Below, in pieces: positions 18,201-27,423 of a stretch of 64,000 bases of DNA (within the stretch, counting starts at the first letter, position 1; every line of letters begins with the position of its first letter). Origin of the DNA: Hyphomicrobiales bacterium (lineage in GTDB: Bacteria; Pseudomonadota; Alphaproteobacteria; Rhizobiales; Beijerinckiaceae); the NCBI GenBank assembly GCA_027488155.1, contig JAIYCE010000084.1, positions 1 through 64,000 on the forward strand, given 5' to 3'. The position numbers were made by a program, and so were the translations under genes. The notes beneath the pieces were generated by a model. The model saw nothing but the letters and a program-made list of their open reading frames with translations. It had not been told where the DNA came from and searched no databases.

Positions 18201-18226
18201 AAAAGGGCGCCACGTGGCGCCCTTTT
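18201..18226. terminator. Bidirectional terminator between convergent genes
   Basis: A 26-bp perfect palindrome whose arms are AAAAGGGCGCCAC and GTGGCGCCCTTTT. It gives a GC-rich stem with a T run on either strand and lies between the TctC-type gene (plus) and the glycine-rich secreted protein gene (minus). Confidence 0.85.
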
Positions 18227-18245
18227 CGATTCCCAATCGTCGTTC

Positions 18246-18878
18246 TCAATAAGGCGGCGCGACGACTTGATAATAGAGGCCGTTGGAACCGTAGTAAGGA
18301 CGGAACCAGGTCGGGCCGCAGACATAGTAATTCACACCTGCATAAGCCTGATAGCCGCAGCCAGAAGCCGGCGGCGTGACGATGACTTGTCCGACCGGAT
18401 AGGGGCGCGCTGCCGAAGCAATGGCTGCACCTGCCGCCATTCCCACCGCCGTGCCGACGGCGGCACCAGCAACGGCGCCACCCCAACCACCACCGCCCCA
18501 GCAACCGGCGCAACCGCCAGCCACGTAATTGTTGACGACCGTAGGGCTGTGCCAGCCACCGGCATAATAGGAATTGCCGTGATAGCCGTCGGAATGCCAA
18601 GTGCCGCCATTGGCGTTCACGCCGCCGGCATGCCAAGTGCCATTATTGTTGACATGCACTGCGCTGGCACCTTCGCCGGGGCGGCCCGCAGCGTAGGTCG
18701 TGCCATTGGGCCCATGAATGTCGCCATAATGCATATTGCCATAATGGCCGCCTCCGCCGGAGAAGCCGCCGCCACGAAACCCGCCGAAGCCACCGCCGCG
18801 AAAAGCTTGCGCAGGTTCAGGCAAAATCATTGCACCCGCGAGAAGGCCGAGCGCTGCTAGGGTGAAAGACTTTTTCAT
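18246..18878 (-). CDS. Secreted glycine-rich hypothetical protein
   Basis: This 210-residue protein has a signal peptide (AQA cleavage near residue 25). Residues 26-50 are Gly-rich repeats of the GGGFGGFRGGGF kind, a middle part is rich in Gly, His, Asn and Tyr, a hydrophobic Gly/Ala segment lies around 135-160 (AVAGAAVGTAVGMAAGAAIA), and the C-terminus contains two Cys and many Tyr. It resembles small surface or envelope proteins found next to DUF2092 proteins. I do not recognise a function. It is 17 bases downstream of the DUF2092 gene and probably cotranscribed. Confidence 0.7.
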   Translation of the reverse strand: MKKSFTLAALGLLAGAMILPEPAQAFRGGGFGGFRGGGFSGGGGHYGNMHYGDIHGPNGTTYAAGRPGEGASAVHVNNNGTWHAGGVNANGGTWHSDGYHGNSYYAGGWHSPTVVNNYVAGGCAGCWGGGGWGGAVAGAAVGTAVGMAAGAAIASAARPYPVGQVIVTPPASGCGYQAYAGVNYYVCGPTWFRPYYGSNGLYYQVVAPPY

Positions 18879-18895
18879 CGCTTACGTCCTTCCAA

Positions 18896-19684
18896 TTACT
18901 TGCTGATGTTTTCAGGCTTGGCGAAGTCTATTTGCCGTGCCGTCTTGCGCTGCTTCGCCTCAAAGGTTGACGAAGGGATCGATGTGTTGATCTGCCAATT
19001 TGAGAATTGCAGCATTTGACGACCGCGCTGCCCCGCTTCGACCGGAACGATCGAAACCAAGCGCGGTAGACGATCTTTCGCGCCGATCCACATCTGCACC
19101 ATCACATTCGCATTAGCGAACGCGACCATGTCAGTCACCGTGTCGCCGATGACTTTCGACTGGCCAATGTAAAATGCGGTCTTAAGGCCGTTCTCGATCT
19201 CGCCATAAGGATTGGCTGTGATAAGGTCGACCCATGGGAAATAGATGCCCGCTTTGGTAAAAGCTTGATCGAGCATATCCTCGACATTGCCCGGAGCCGG
19301 TGAAACCGCGACAAGCTTCTGGTCTGGCATGGAAACGACCATGTCCTTACCATTGTAATAGAACCCGCTGCGCGGACCATCGCCTAAAGTCACGACCGCT
19401 AAACGGTTTGGCCGGACGAGAGCAACATTGGATTTCGTACCATAAAAGATCGGCTGATTGTTACGGCCGGGCTGATCGAACGCCGTTGTGACCGTGAATG
19501 CGATCGACTTGGCACCGCCGAGTTTGCTGCTCATCGCCTTAAGAATGTCGAGCGCCTTGGGCTCGAGGAGCGGCGCAGCCGGTTGCGTGGCCGGTGCCGC
19601 TGCCGGTGCAGCCTGTTGCGCCATCGCAGGCAAGGCTACGCAAGACAGAGCTGCCATAGCCAATGGAAGAAGGATCTTTTTCAT
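18896..19684 (-). CDS. Secreted DUF2092 family protein
   Basis: This 262-residue protein has a signal peptide (MAQQ cleavage near residue 22), an Ala/Pro-rich linker, and then a DUF2092 domain: PKALDILKAMSSKLGGAKSIAFTV, VRPNRLAVV, FYYNGKDMVV, IYFPWVDLITANPY. The domain is related to the LolA/LolB-type half-barrel folds, so lipid or lipoprotein binding is possible but unproven. The start at 19684 is the usual MKK; a GTG/ATG three codons upstream is less likely. It precedes the glycine-rich secreted protein. Confidence 0.8.
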   Translation of the reverse strand: MKKILLPLAMAALSCVALPAMAQQAAPAAAPATQPAAPLLEPKALDILKAMSSKLGGAKSIAFTVTTAFDQPGRNNQPIFYGTKSNVALVRPNRLAVVTLGDGPRSGFYYNGKDMVVSMPDQKLVAVSPAPGNVEDMLDQAFTKAGIYFPWVDLITANPYGEIENGLKTAFYIGQSKVIGDTVTDMVAFANANVMVQMWIGAKDRLPRLVSIVPVEAGQRGRQMLQFSNWQINTSIPSSTFEAKQRKTARQIDFAKPENISK

Positions 19685-20179
19685 ATAAACCATCCGTGAA
19701 AAACGGGGCCGGCGAATCCAGCCATAAGCGGCAAGCTATTCGTGGTGCCGATGGCAGGACAAGGCCAACCTTGCGGCAAGACTGTGTTCCAAGCGCAACC
19801 GGACCATGAAGGTGACCCAATTTGAGCTAGTTTTCATCGCCACCATGATTCGCAAAAAACGTCAACGACAAAGGAGCCGCACTGCACATTTTAGAATGTC
19901 GTAACCGCCTCGCTCATCAAGTGTCACGACCAATGTGTGCGCACGGGCCCGTTGCATCAGCGTTTAGCTTCAGCACCTTAACATCCTATAGGCCGGCGTG
20001 TGGCATGAACAAACGCAACATCGTCAACAATTGAGTATCCAAAGTTTCACTGCACAATAACGCGCAGTGGATGCAATGCGTCAGATACATGAGGAATGCC
20101 CACCACCCGTCCTAAGACAAACAGGTCCGTGCAAATGTCTGCGAGCATCATACCTTAGACGCTGACCGTCTGTTGCCGG
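19685..20179. other. Intergenic region
   Basis: About 495 bases with no supportable gene or RNA. It should carry the promoter of the DUF2092 gene at its left and the 3' end of the E1 dehydrogenase transcript at its right. I see no strong hairpin with a T run. Confidence 0.4.
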
Positions 20180-22585
20180 TCAACGGGCCGCTGCAAAACG
20201 GCGCACGGGACGGCCCGGTGCCATATGTTCTGCCGCGTCAAGAATAGCTGCTGCATCGATGCGATAATGCCCATAAAGCTCGTCGATATCGCCCGTCTGA
20301 CCAAAATGCTCGACGCCGAGCGACGTAATCCGGTGACCATAAACGCCGGCCATCCATGCCAAAGTCGCAGGATGCCCATCAAGCACTGATATGATGGCAC
20401 AATCACGTGGGACGGCATCGAGTAGGTTCTCGATTTGCGCGCGTGTTGTCGGCATACCGCTCTGGCGCGCGCGTTGTGCTGCTGTCCATCCCGCATTTAA
20501 TCTGTCGGCAGAAGTGACAGCAAGCAACCCAACGTCGCGGCGATCTTCAGCCATCATGCCGACGGCGCGAATGGCTTCGGGCACCACCGCGCCCATTGCG
20601 ACGACGACGCAGGCTGGGTTGGGGCCGGGCTTACGTAGCCAATAACCGCCTTCAACAATATCTTGCGCCAAATCGGGCGTCATTGCGCGTTGCGGCTGTT
20701 CAATACTACGCGTGGATAGGCGCAGATAGACCGAGCCGCCATTGGCATCACGGATCCAACGCTCATCCTGCGTGGGCTTATCTTCCGCCGCACGCTTGCC
20801 GTCACGCTGCATGTAATCGAACCCCCAGCGCATGATGACGGCGAGTTCGTCGACGAATGCAGGTTCAAAAGCTGCCAGACCATCTTGCGCCATGCCGATA
20901 AGTGGCGTTGCGATGGATTGATGCGCGCCACCTTCCGGTGCCAATGTAATACCTGATGGCGTCGCCACCGCCATGAAGCGCGCATCCTGATAGCAAGCAT
21001 AATTCAGCGCATCGAGGCCACGTGAGATGAACGGATCGTAAAGTGTGCCGACAGGCAAAAGTCGCACGCCATTAATGCTATGCGACAGGCCCAACGCCGA
21101 GAGCAGAATGAACAGGTTCATCTCTGCAATGCCAAGCTCGATATGCTGGCCTTCCGGCGAAAACTCCCACGTAAAGGTTGAAGGTATTTTTTCTTTCCGA
21201 AACAGATCGGCCACGGTATCGCGCGCGAAGAGGCCACGCCGATTCACCCAACCGCCCAGATTGGTCGACACCGTTACATCGGGCGCGCAGGTAACGATGC
21301 GATCGGCAAGCGCGCTGTCAGATCGCGCAATCTCCTGCAAGATCAGCCCGAAGCCTTGCTGAGTCGACATGGTTCGGTTGATGCGGACCTCAAGCCTCTC
21401 GGGAACAGGAACCGATGGCGCGGTAAGCCGGCGCGTCTTGTCGGTCGCGAAGGGGGCCTTTTCGATGAATTTTTCAACTTCAGCGGCCGGATAAGGCATG
21501 GCCTCAAACTTGTCCCATTCATGCCCGGTACGAATGCCCAGTTTGGTCCGCCAATCCTCAACCTGTTTCGGCGTCATGAGGCCGGCATGGTTATCCTTGT
21601 GCCCCTGAAACGGCAGACCCACACCCTTGATCGTGTAGGCAATGAAACAGACGGGCCGGTCGTGATCGATGCGCTCGAATGCATCGATCAGGCTTTCCAT
21701 GCAATGGCCGCCCAGATTGGACATCAAAGCGAGCAATTCGCCATCGTTGCGCTTTTCAATCAAACGCGTGACCTCGCCTTGGTCGCCAATGTCATCAAGC
21801 AGACGCTTACGAAATGCTGCACCACCTTGAAAGCAGAGCGCCGCGTACATTTGGTTCGGGCAATTGTCGATCCATTGCCGTAATTTGTCTCCGCCTGTTT
21901 CAGCAAACGCCTCTTGCATGAGGCGGCCATATTTGACGATGACGACATCCCAACCGAAATTGCGGAAAATCGCCTCCAGTTTTTCCCACAGGCCTTCGCG
22001 AATGACAGCGTCAAGCGATTGTCGATTGTAATCGACAATCCACCAGCAATTTCTGAGGCCCTGCTTCCAACCTTCAACGAGCGCCTCGTAGATATTCCCC
22101 TCGTCCATCTCGGCATCGCCAACCAACGCAATCATTCGGCCTTCAGGGCGATCTTTCATCCAGCCATGAGCGTTGACGTAGTCCTGCACAAGCGAAGAAA
22201 ACAAGGTTTGTGCGACGCCCAATCCGACAGAGCCAGTGGAAAAATCGACATCGTCACTGTCCTTGGTGCGTGAGGGATAAGATTGCGCGCCGCCAAGCCC
22301 ACGAAAACGCTCCATCTTCTCGCGTGTCTGTTTTCCGAACAGATATTGAATGGCGTGATAGACAGGCGAAGCGTGCGGTTTAACAGCAACACGGTCCTCC
22401 GGTTTCAACACGGAGAAGTAAAGCGCCGTCATGATGGTGGAGAGCGAAGCTGAGGATGCTTGATGGCCGCCCACTTTTAACCCGTCGCGATTAGGCCTGA
22501 TGTGGTTCGCGTGGTGGATCATCCACGTTGAAAGCCAGAGAACCTGCGTCTCCAGCGCTTTGAGCATTGCGATACGTCCAGCCAT
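20180..22585 (-). CDS. Homodimeric 2-oxoacid dehydrogenase E1 / transketolase-like protein (AceE/MdeB type)
   Basis: This 801-residue protein has the single-chain E1 architecture: the TPP motif VGDAEMDEGNIYEALVEG (about 150-167), a His in GHQASSASLSTI, and a C-terminal transketolase-like domain. It is shorter than enterobacterial AceE (~887). In some bacteria a homologue (MdeB) beside an Lrp-type regulator oxidises 2-oxobutyrate from methionine breakdown. The divergent Lrp gene here fits that arrangement, although no methionine gamma-lyase gene is nearby. E2 and E3 partners are not in the window. Its Shine-Dalgarno position is occupied by a run of 12 G. Confidence 0.86.
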   Translation of the reverse strand: MAGRIAMLKALETQVLWLSTWMIHHANHIRPNRDGLKVGGHQASSASLSTIMTALYFSVLKPEDRVAVKPHASPVYHAIQYLFGKQTREKMERFRGLGGAQSYPSRTKDSDDVDFSTGSVGLGVAQTLFSSLVQDYVNAHGWMKDRPEGRMIALVGDAEMDEGNIYEALVEGWKQGLRNCWWIVDYNRQSLDAVIREGLWEKLEAIFRNFGWDVVIVKYGRLMQEAFAETGGDKLRQWIDNCPNQMYAALCFQGGAAFRKRLLDDIGDQGEVTRLIEKRNDGELLALMSNLGGHCMESLIDAFERIDHDRPVCFIAYTIKGVGLPFQGHKDNHAGLMTPKQVEDWRTKLGIRTGHEWDKFEAMPYPAAEVEKFIEKAPFATDKTRRLTAPSVPVPERLEVRINRTMSTQQGFGLILQEIARSDSALADRIVTCAPDVTVSTNLGGWVNRRGLFARDTVADLFRKEKIPSTFTWEFSPEGQHIELGIAEMNLFILLSALGLSHSINGVRLLPVGTLYDPFISRGLDALNYACYQDARFMAVATPSGITLAPEGGAHQSIATPLIGMAQDGLAAFEPAFVDELAVIMRWGFDYMQRDGKRAAEDKPTQDERWIRDANGGSVYLRLSTRSIEQPQRAMTPDLAQDIVEGGYWLRKPGPNPACVVVAMGAVVPEAIRAVGMMAEDRRDVGLLAVTSADRLNAGWTAAQRARQSGMPTTRAQIENLLDAVPRDCAIISVLDGHPATLAWMAGVYGHRITSLGVEHFGQTGDIDELYGHYRIDAAAILDAAEHMAPGRPVRRFAAAR

Positions 22586-22590
22586 GGCGA

Positions 22591-22602
22591 CCCCCCCCCC
22601 CC
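22591..22602. repeat. 12-nt homopolymer (C on plus, G on minus) in the ribosome-binding position of the E1 gene
   Basis: Twelve identical bases end five bases upstream of the ATG of the E1 gene on the minus strand, exactly where a Shine-Dalgarno sequence belongs. Long G tracts can change length by slipped-strand mispairing and can also be misassembled. Confidence 0.85.
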
Positions 22603-22632
22603 GAGAATGAACCGATGCTAGGAATAATTCAG

Positions 22633-22646
22633 GGCAAATTTTTGCC
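22633..22646. promoter_or_regulatory. Inverted repeat in the E1/lrp divergent promoter region, possible Lrp site
   Basis: GGCAAA and TTTGCC face each other across two T bases in the AT-rich spacer between the E1 gene and the Lrp-type regulator. Lrp/AsnC proteins usually bind degenerate AT-rich sites between divergent genes. The match to any known box was not testable. Confidence 0.35.
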
Positions 22647-22719
22647 TCTTTTTTGCTTGCAATTCCATTATTTTAGATGTTCTTTCCTTTTAAAACCCCG
22701 TTTTGAGGATTTTATACCC

Positions 22720-23181
22720 TTGGTAACCCTCGACGAAACCGACCGGAAAATCCTGTCCCTGCTGCAAACCGATTCACGCCTCACCCTGCAAGAGATCGCG
22801 GACCGGATTGGGCTGTCCGCCTCGCCCTGTCATCGCCGCATCCGGCGCCTCAAGCAGGAGGGCGTCATCGTCCGCTACTCGGCCATGGTCGACCAGCGCG
22901 CGGTCGGCTTACCGGTGTCGGTTTTCATTTCCATCAAACTCGAACGCCAGAAAGAGGCCGATCTCGAACGTTTCGCCAAGGCCATCCAGAGCTGGCGGGA
23001 AGTTGTAGAATGTTACCTAATGACAGGACCACGGGATTATCTGCTGCGCGTCGTTGTTCCCGATCTCATCGCGTATGAGCAATTCATTAAGCAGAAGCTG
23101 ACGCGGCTCGATGGCATTGCTTCGATCGAATCCAGCTTTGCGCTCGACCAAATCAAATATTCAGTCGCACTCCCTTTATGA
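22720..23181 (+). CDS. Lrp/AsnC family transcriptional regulator
   Basis: This 153-residue protein has an N-terminal HTH (LDETDRKILSLLQTDSRLTLQEIADRIGLSASPCHRRI) and a C-terminal RAM ligand-binding domain (ECYLMTGPRDYLLRVVVPD, LDGIASIESSFAL). I chose the TTG at 22720, preceded by GAGGA ten bases upstream, because it begins just before the family's usual LD-x-D start; earlier starts run into the divergent E1 gene and across the C tract. It probably controls the E1 gene in response to an amino acid. Confidence 0.87.
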   Translation: MVTLDETDRKILSLLQTDSRLTLQEIADRIGLSASPCHRRIRRLKQEGVIVRYSAMVDQRAVGLPVSVFISIKLERQKEADLERFAKAIQSWREVVECYLMTGPRDYLLRVVVPDLIAYEQFIKQKLTRLDGIASIESSFALDQIKYSVALPL

Positions 23182-23241
23182 GATGCGGCTTGCATCCAGC
23201 TCACGCGATCTCCAAGGTGCTGGGCGTGTGAGGAGAACCCG

Positions 23242-24078
23242 ATGAAATCATCTGAAATGCAAACTGCCGCGAACGACGCCCTCGCCAAGCGTTATGGTCA
23301 AAAGGCTATTCCAACCATCGGTGGTTGGAACGAAACGATTGCACTCCTCATGGCGCACCGCTCAATACGCGCCTATCGTCCCGATCCCCTTCCAATAGGC
23401 ACGCTCGAAACCTTAGCGGCTGTTGCGCAATCTGCAGCGACAAGTTCAAACATGCAGATGTGGTCAATGATCGCTGTTACCGATCAAGACACAAAAGCAA
23501 AGATCGCTGCGGCTTCACAAAAGCAGAAGCACATTGAACAGTGCCCACTTTTTCTTGTCTTCGTGGCCGATTGTTCGCGCAATCGCCGACTGGGCGATGC
23601 TGCCGATACCGAACTCGCGTCGCTCGACTATTTTGAATCCTTTCTCGTTGCCTCAATCGATGCAGCTCTTGCCGCACAGAACGCAGTCGTTGCTGCGGAA
23701 TCTCTCGGGCTCTCTACTGTCTATATAGGCGCGCTACGCAATCAACCGCTCTTCATTGCCGAATTGCTAGGCCTCCCGAAGGGTACGCTCGGCGTGTTTG
23801 GTTTATGCGTCGGGTACGCCGATGAACACGCCGTGAACGAAGTAAAACCGCGCCTGCCTCAAGAAGCAGTTCTATTCCATGGTCGATATGGAGTGATGCA
23901 GGAAAAAGATCTGATCGCAGATTACGATCAAGAGATGGGCGCTTTCTCCAAACGTCATGAGATGTCAGACGACACATGGTCGGGACGTGTGCTTAACCGC
24001 CTATCTAATCCTGCCAATCTCAATGGCCGCGACCAACTTGCATCTATTTTGAACGCCATGGGTTTCAAGCTCAAATGA
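23242..24078 (+). CDS. Nitroreductase family NADPH-dependent FMN oxidoreductase (NfsA-like)
   Basis: This 278-residue protein belongs to the nitroreductase family: MAHRSIRAYRPDPLPIGTLE near residue 37, AAQSAATSSNMQMWSMIAVTD for FMN binding, and the DAALAAQNAVVAAESLGLSTVYIGALRN block. The size and layout fit the NfsA/frp branch. It would reduce nitroaromatics or flavin with NAD(P)H in the cytoplasm. It has a good GAGGAG ribosome-binding site and lies 60 bases after lrp on the same strand. It marks the last typical gene before the AT-rich island. Confidence 0.87.
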   Translation: MKSSEMQTAANDALAKRYGQKAIPTIGGWNETIALLMAHRSIRAYRPDPLPIGTLETLAAVAQSAATSSNMQMWSMIAVTDQDTKAKIAAASQKQKHIEQCPLFLVFVADCSRNRRLGDAADTELASLDYFESFLVASIDAALAAQNAVVAAESLGLSTVYIGALRNQPLFIAELLGLPKGTLGVFGLCVGYADEHAVNEVKPRLPQEAVLFHGRYGVMQEKDLIADYDQEMGAFSKRHEMSDDTWSGRVLNRLSNPANLNGRDQLASILNAMGFKLK

Positions 24079-24102
24079 ATGAATATTGACCAGTCCGCTG
24101 CG

Positions 24103-24237
24103 TTACTTGGAGCGGATAACACCCTTCAGCCCAAAAAGCCGTTTAACCAGAAATAGGATCATGTAATTCATGAAAACCTCGATCGACGAGGCTACGGCAA
24201 TCACCAGCCGCAGGTCATGGTAATGGTCGCCAATAAC
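24103..24237 (-). pseudogene. C-terminal fragment of a membrane protein gene, possibly GtrA-like
   Basis: On the minus strand an open frame ending at 24103 reads as about 45 residues with a hydrophobic helix (RLVIAVASSIEVFMNYMILF) and a basic end, typical of the last membrane helix of a small membrane protein. No start codon or upstream domain can be joined to it, so it appears to be a truncated remnant at the left edge of the AT-rich island. The family assignment is only a guess. Confidence 0.3.
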
Positions 24238-24863
24238 ATCTGAAAAGCCGCGCTATCAAACGTTTCACCCGTAAATCCAAAAAGAAAAGGGATAGCCCAT
24301 AACCCTTACAATGCAAAAACCGGCTTAATCTTTGCGAGATGAGCAGCGCATAAAACCAATAATTGCGAGATGTTGGAATCGGCGAAAAAAGCTGAATGAC
24401 TGCATAATCATTCAACTACAAAGCTCGACGCGAATGTCATAATTTTTGTAGACGATTGGCCTTATGCCCTTCGATGAAAGGCTCATTAGGCTTCACTTGT
24501 ATGAACCGACGATGAAAAGCGGGGCAAGATTAACAGGCTATAGAACCCATGTATGGACAATAATTTCCTTATAAAACAACCACCTATCCGCCTTCAATAA
24601 GCAATCATGAGATAATTATAGACGCTGAATATACTCAGATATTCTTAAAACACTCGATAAGATTTTTAATTTAGAAGATATAGGTTTTGCATTCTATTCT
24701 GCTTTCATTTCTTCAATAAATATTTTTTGATATAATTTCTGCGCTAAGAGTATATTCTTCTGAAATATTTGATGTAAGCAATCTGATAGATGTCTATCTC
24801 AAACAATCGATATGAATAAATGGAACAGCACTCTCATCTCCAGTGAGCATTAAAATTACATAC
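24238..24863. other. AT-rich non-coding region at the edge of the catabolic island
   Basis: About 625 bases, strongly AT-rich from 24560 to 24860, with no supportable gene. It separates the truncated membrane-protein fragment from the TRAP transporter operon. The composition differs sharply from the sequence to the left of 24100, as expected for an insertion boundary. No terminal inverted repeats or transposase remnants were seen. Confidence 0.4.
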
Positions 24864-26144
24864 CTACATCAATAAATTCGGTAGCCACATCGCCGATTGC
24901 GGAAAGTATACCACGAGGAAAACAACCGCTAGAACAACGCCAATAAATGGAATCACTTCGACACTCACCTCTTTAATCGTACAATTAGCCATCGGGGTAA
25001 CGATAAAAAGTGCAATCGCCATAGGTGGCGTTATCAAAGCGATTTGCACAGCCATCACAATCACGAGGGCTAAATGATGTCCATCAACAGCGAACACTTT
25101 ACTCATAGGAAAGATAATCGGGACCAGCATGATCATGGCAGCTACACCTTCCATGACAAATCCCAACAAGAAGAAAAGTATGACAACGACTGTCATGAAC
25201 ATATCGGCTGAACCAATCACTCCTTGGAGTGCGATACCGAGCTTCTGTGGGACCATATCAAGAACGAGAATCCACGAGACAAGCTTTGCTGTTCCGAACA
25301 AGAGAAACACAATCGCGCTTAGCTTACCGGCTGCTAACAGCGATTCATAAATCTCACGAGGAGTCAGCGTCCGATAGATAAACGCACCAAGAACTAAAGC
25401 GTAGCAAGATGCTATAGCGCCAGCCTCAGTTGGGGTAAACCAGCCAGATAAAATACCGCCTATAATAAAAACAGGTAACACTATCGCTAACGAAGCGCGC
25501 TTCAGGCTACCGCCAATTTCCCTAATATCCCAGCCTTGCTTTCCTCCAGGAAAACCGCGCCGTCTTGCTAGAATAGCAATCAGCGCCATCATACCCAAAC
25601 CAATCAGAATTCCAGGTGTGATGCCTGCAAGAAATAATCGAGAAACTGAAAGATTACCGCCTGCAATGTGCGCGATGATTAACATACCCACACTAGGTGG
25701 AATGATAGCGCCCATGACCGATGATGCTGCTGTCACCGCAGCTGCAAAGCCACGCGGATATCCCTCACGAATCATACTTGGAATCATCGTGCTCCCAACG
25801 GCCGCACAATCTGCAATCCCAACACCCGTCACGCCACTAAAAAGCATGCTTGAACCAACAGTTACATGAGCCAAGCCGCCTTTAAACGGTCCAATCAACG
25901 AACGTGCAAAATCAACGATACGTGGCATTAAATCACCACGGACCGCAAATTCACCGACCAATATAAAAAATGGAATTGCGAGCAATGGAAAAGAATCCAT
26001 TCCACCAAAAATAATCGTCGGGACAACTGTCAAATCCGCCTGCCCGGATATAACGATATACGCTACGCCGATTAGGCCCAAGGAAAATGCGATTGGTACG
26101 CCGATCGTCAGCAGGGCAAAGAAGGTCGGGAAAAGCGCAATCAT
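24864..26144 (-). CDS. TRAP transporter large permease (DctM family)
   Basis: This 426-residue membrane protein has the DctM layout of about 12 hydrophobic segments, with IPFFILVGEFAVRGDLMPR, GGLAHVTVGSSMLFSGVTGVGIADCAAVG, GAIIPPSVGMLIIAHIAG and GWFTPTEAGAIA. It forms the transport channel for a periplasmic solute delivered by the DctP-type protein at 27424. The start overlaps the stop of the small permease (ATGA). It is the last gene of the minus-strand island operon. The likely substrate is an organic acid or related compound metabolised by the upstream enzymes. Confidence 0.93.
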   Translation of the reverse strand: MIALFPTFFALLTIGVPIAFSLGLIGVAYIVISGQADLTVVPTIIFGGMDSFPLLAIPFFILVGEFAVRGDLMPRIVDFARSLIGPFKGGLAHVTVGSSMLFSGVTGVGIADCAAVGSTMIPSMIREGYPRGFAAAVTAASSVMGAIIPPSVGMLIIAHIAGGNLSVSRLFLAGITPGILIGLGMMALIAILARRRGFPGGKQGWDIREIGGSLKRASLAIVLPVFIIGGILSGWFTPTEAGAIASCYALVLGAFIYRTLTPREIYESLLAAGKLSAIVFLLFGTAKLVSWILVLDMVPQKLGIALQGVIGSADMFMTVVVILFFLLGFVMEGVAAMIMLVPIIFPMSKVFAVDGHHLALVIVMAVQIALITPPMAIALFIVTPMANCTIKEVSVEVIPFIGVVLAVVFLVVYFPQSAMWLPNLLM

Positions 26145-26644
26145 GATGATTTAACCTCGACTTCATTCGATAACTGGGCCGTCTTGCCGGCTAGCATCTT
26201 CCACGTGTTATATGCGGTCACGAAAAACATCAGGCCTCCGCCAACAGGCAAAGCCAAATAAATCCAAAACATCGATATCCCTAATGTAACAGTCTGATCG
26301 CCTCGCATACCGGGCAATATTTTTAAGGACGCGTAAACAAACACCGCCAAAAATAGAAGTGTCAAAAATTGAGAAGCAATCGCCATTCCCCTCTTTATTG
26401 ATGGCGATATGCGCGTTGGTAACATTTCAATTCGTATGTGCTCATCTGTTTGCGCAGCTAACCCACCAGCAAGCATTACAATCCAAATCATCAAATACCG
26501 TGACGCCTCATCCGAAACAATAATCGAAAAATTAAACATACCACGCAACGCCACTTCTGATGTGACAATCACAGTAATGAGCGCGGTCAACCCAACGGTG
26601 AGGTATTCTAATGTTCTCTTGAGCCTATCCATAAAATTGATCAT
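26141..26644 (-). CDS. TRAP transporter small permease (DctQ family)
   Basis: This 167-residue protein has four hydrophobic segments and the DctQ features: an early helix with TVIVTSEVALRGMFNFS, then SDEASRYLMIWIVMLAGG. It partners the large permease in the inner membrane. Its start overlaps the end of the SDR gene by 4 bases and its stop overlaps the large permease start, so translation of all three is coupled. Confidence 0.9.
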   Translation of the reverse strand: MINFMDRLKRTLEYLTVGLTALITVIVTSEVALRGMFNFSIIVSDEASRYLMIWIVMLAGGLAAQTDEHIRIEMLPTRISPSIKRGMAIASQFLTLLFLAVFVYASLKILPGMRGDQTVTLGISMFWIYLALPVGGGLMFFVTAYNTWKMLAGKTAQLSNEVEVKSS

Positions 26645-27396
26645 GCTAAAACATACCCTCCGTTAACATCCAGAATAGCGCCGGTCATAAACGACGCTGC
26701 ATCGGAAGCTAAAAACAATACAACCGGCGCGATATCATCTGAACTTGCTAAGCGGCCGATCGGGATCTGTGCAGCTAAAGAATCTTTGCCATCATGATCA
26801 AGCAAATCAGCCAACCGATCGCCATCAACGGGACCTGGCGCAACTGTATTCACTAAAATTGCTTCATTTGCATATTCTTTTGCCAGATGTCGGCTTAGCC
26901 CGATTACCCCAGCTTTGGCGGCCGTATACGAACAACCTAGAAGCGGACTAACTGTGCGTCCGGCATTAGAAGAAAAATTTATAATCCTGCCGCCATGACG
27001 CTTTCGCATCAATGGCACTGCATATTTGGCACAAAGAAAAGATCCCTTCAAATTAGAATCAATAACCATGTCCCATTCGTCAGCTGGTGTTTCATCAGAA
27101 CGACGAAAAGCTTCTCCATAGCCGCCAGCCATATTCACAAGTATATCGAGACCCTTAAACTCTTGATCAACGTTTTGAAACATGGCTTTCACTGAGGCAT
27201 CATCTCTGACATCAGTATGAAATGCGCGCGCTATTCCGCTATGCCTCGTTATGTCGGAAGCGACGGATTTCGCGCGCATCTCATCAAGATCGGCTACGCA
27301 GACGGTGGCTGATTCTTTAGCAAAGGCATGAGCAACTGCTGCGCCCATTCCACGACCAGATCCCGTAATGAGGACAATTTTATTTGCAAAAGACAT
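26641..27396 (-). CDS. Short-chain dehydrogenase/reductase
   Basis: This 251-residue classical SDR has the TGSGRGMGAAVAHAF cofactor motif, NMAGGYGE, the catalytic serine in INFSSNAG and the YTAAK catalytic pair (SYTAAKAGVIGLS), followed by VNTVAPGPVDG. It would oxidise a hydroxyl group or reduce a carbonyl with NAD(P). Its place between the binding protein and permease genes of a TRAP system suggests it acts on the transported compound. The start lies 27 bases downstream of the DctP gene. Confidence 0.92.
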   Translation of the reverse strand: MSFANKIVLITGSGRGMGAAVAHAFAKESATVCVADLDEMRAKSVASDITRHSGIARAFHTDVRDDASVKAMFQNVDQEFKGLDILVNMAGGYGEAFRRSDETPADEWDMVIDSNLKGSFLCAKYAVPLMRKRHGGRIINFSSNAGRTVSPLLGCSYTAAKAGVIGLSRHLAKEYANEAILVNTVAPGPVDGDRLADLLDHDGKDSLAAQIPIGRLASSDDIAPVVLFLASDAASFMTGAILDVNGGYVLA

Positions 27397-27423
27397 CAGC
27401 CTATTCCGCCTGCTTGACGTTAG

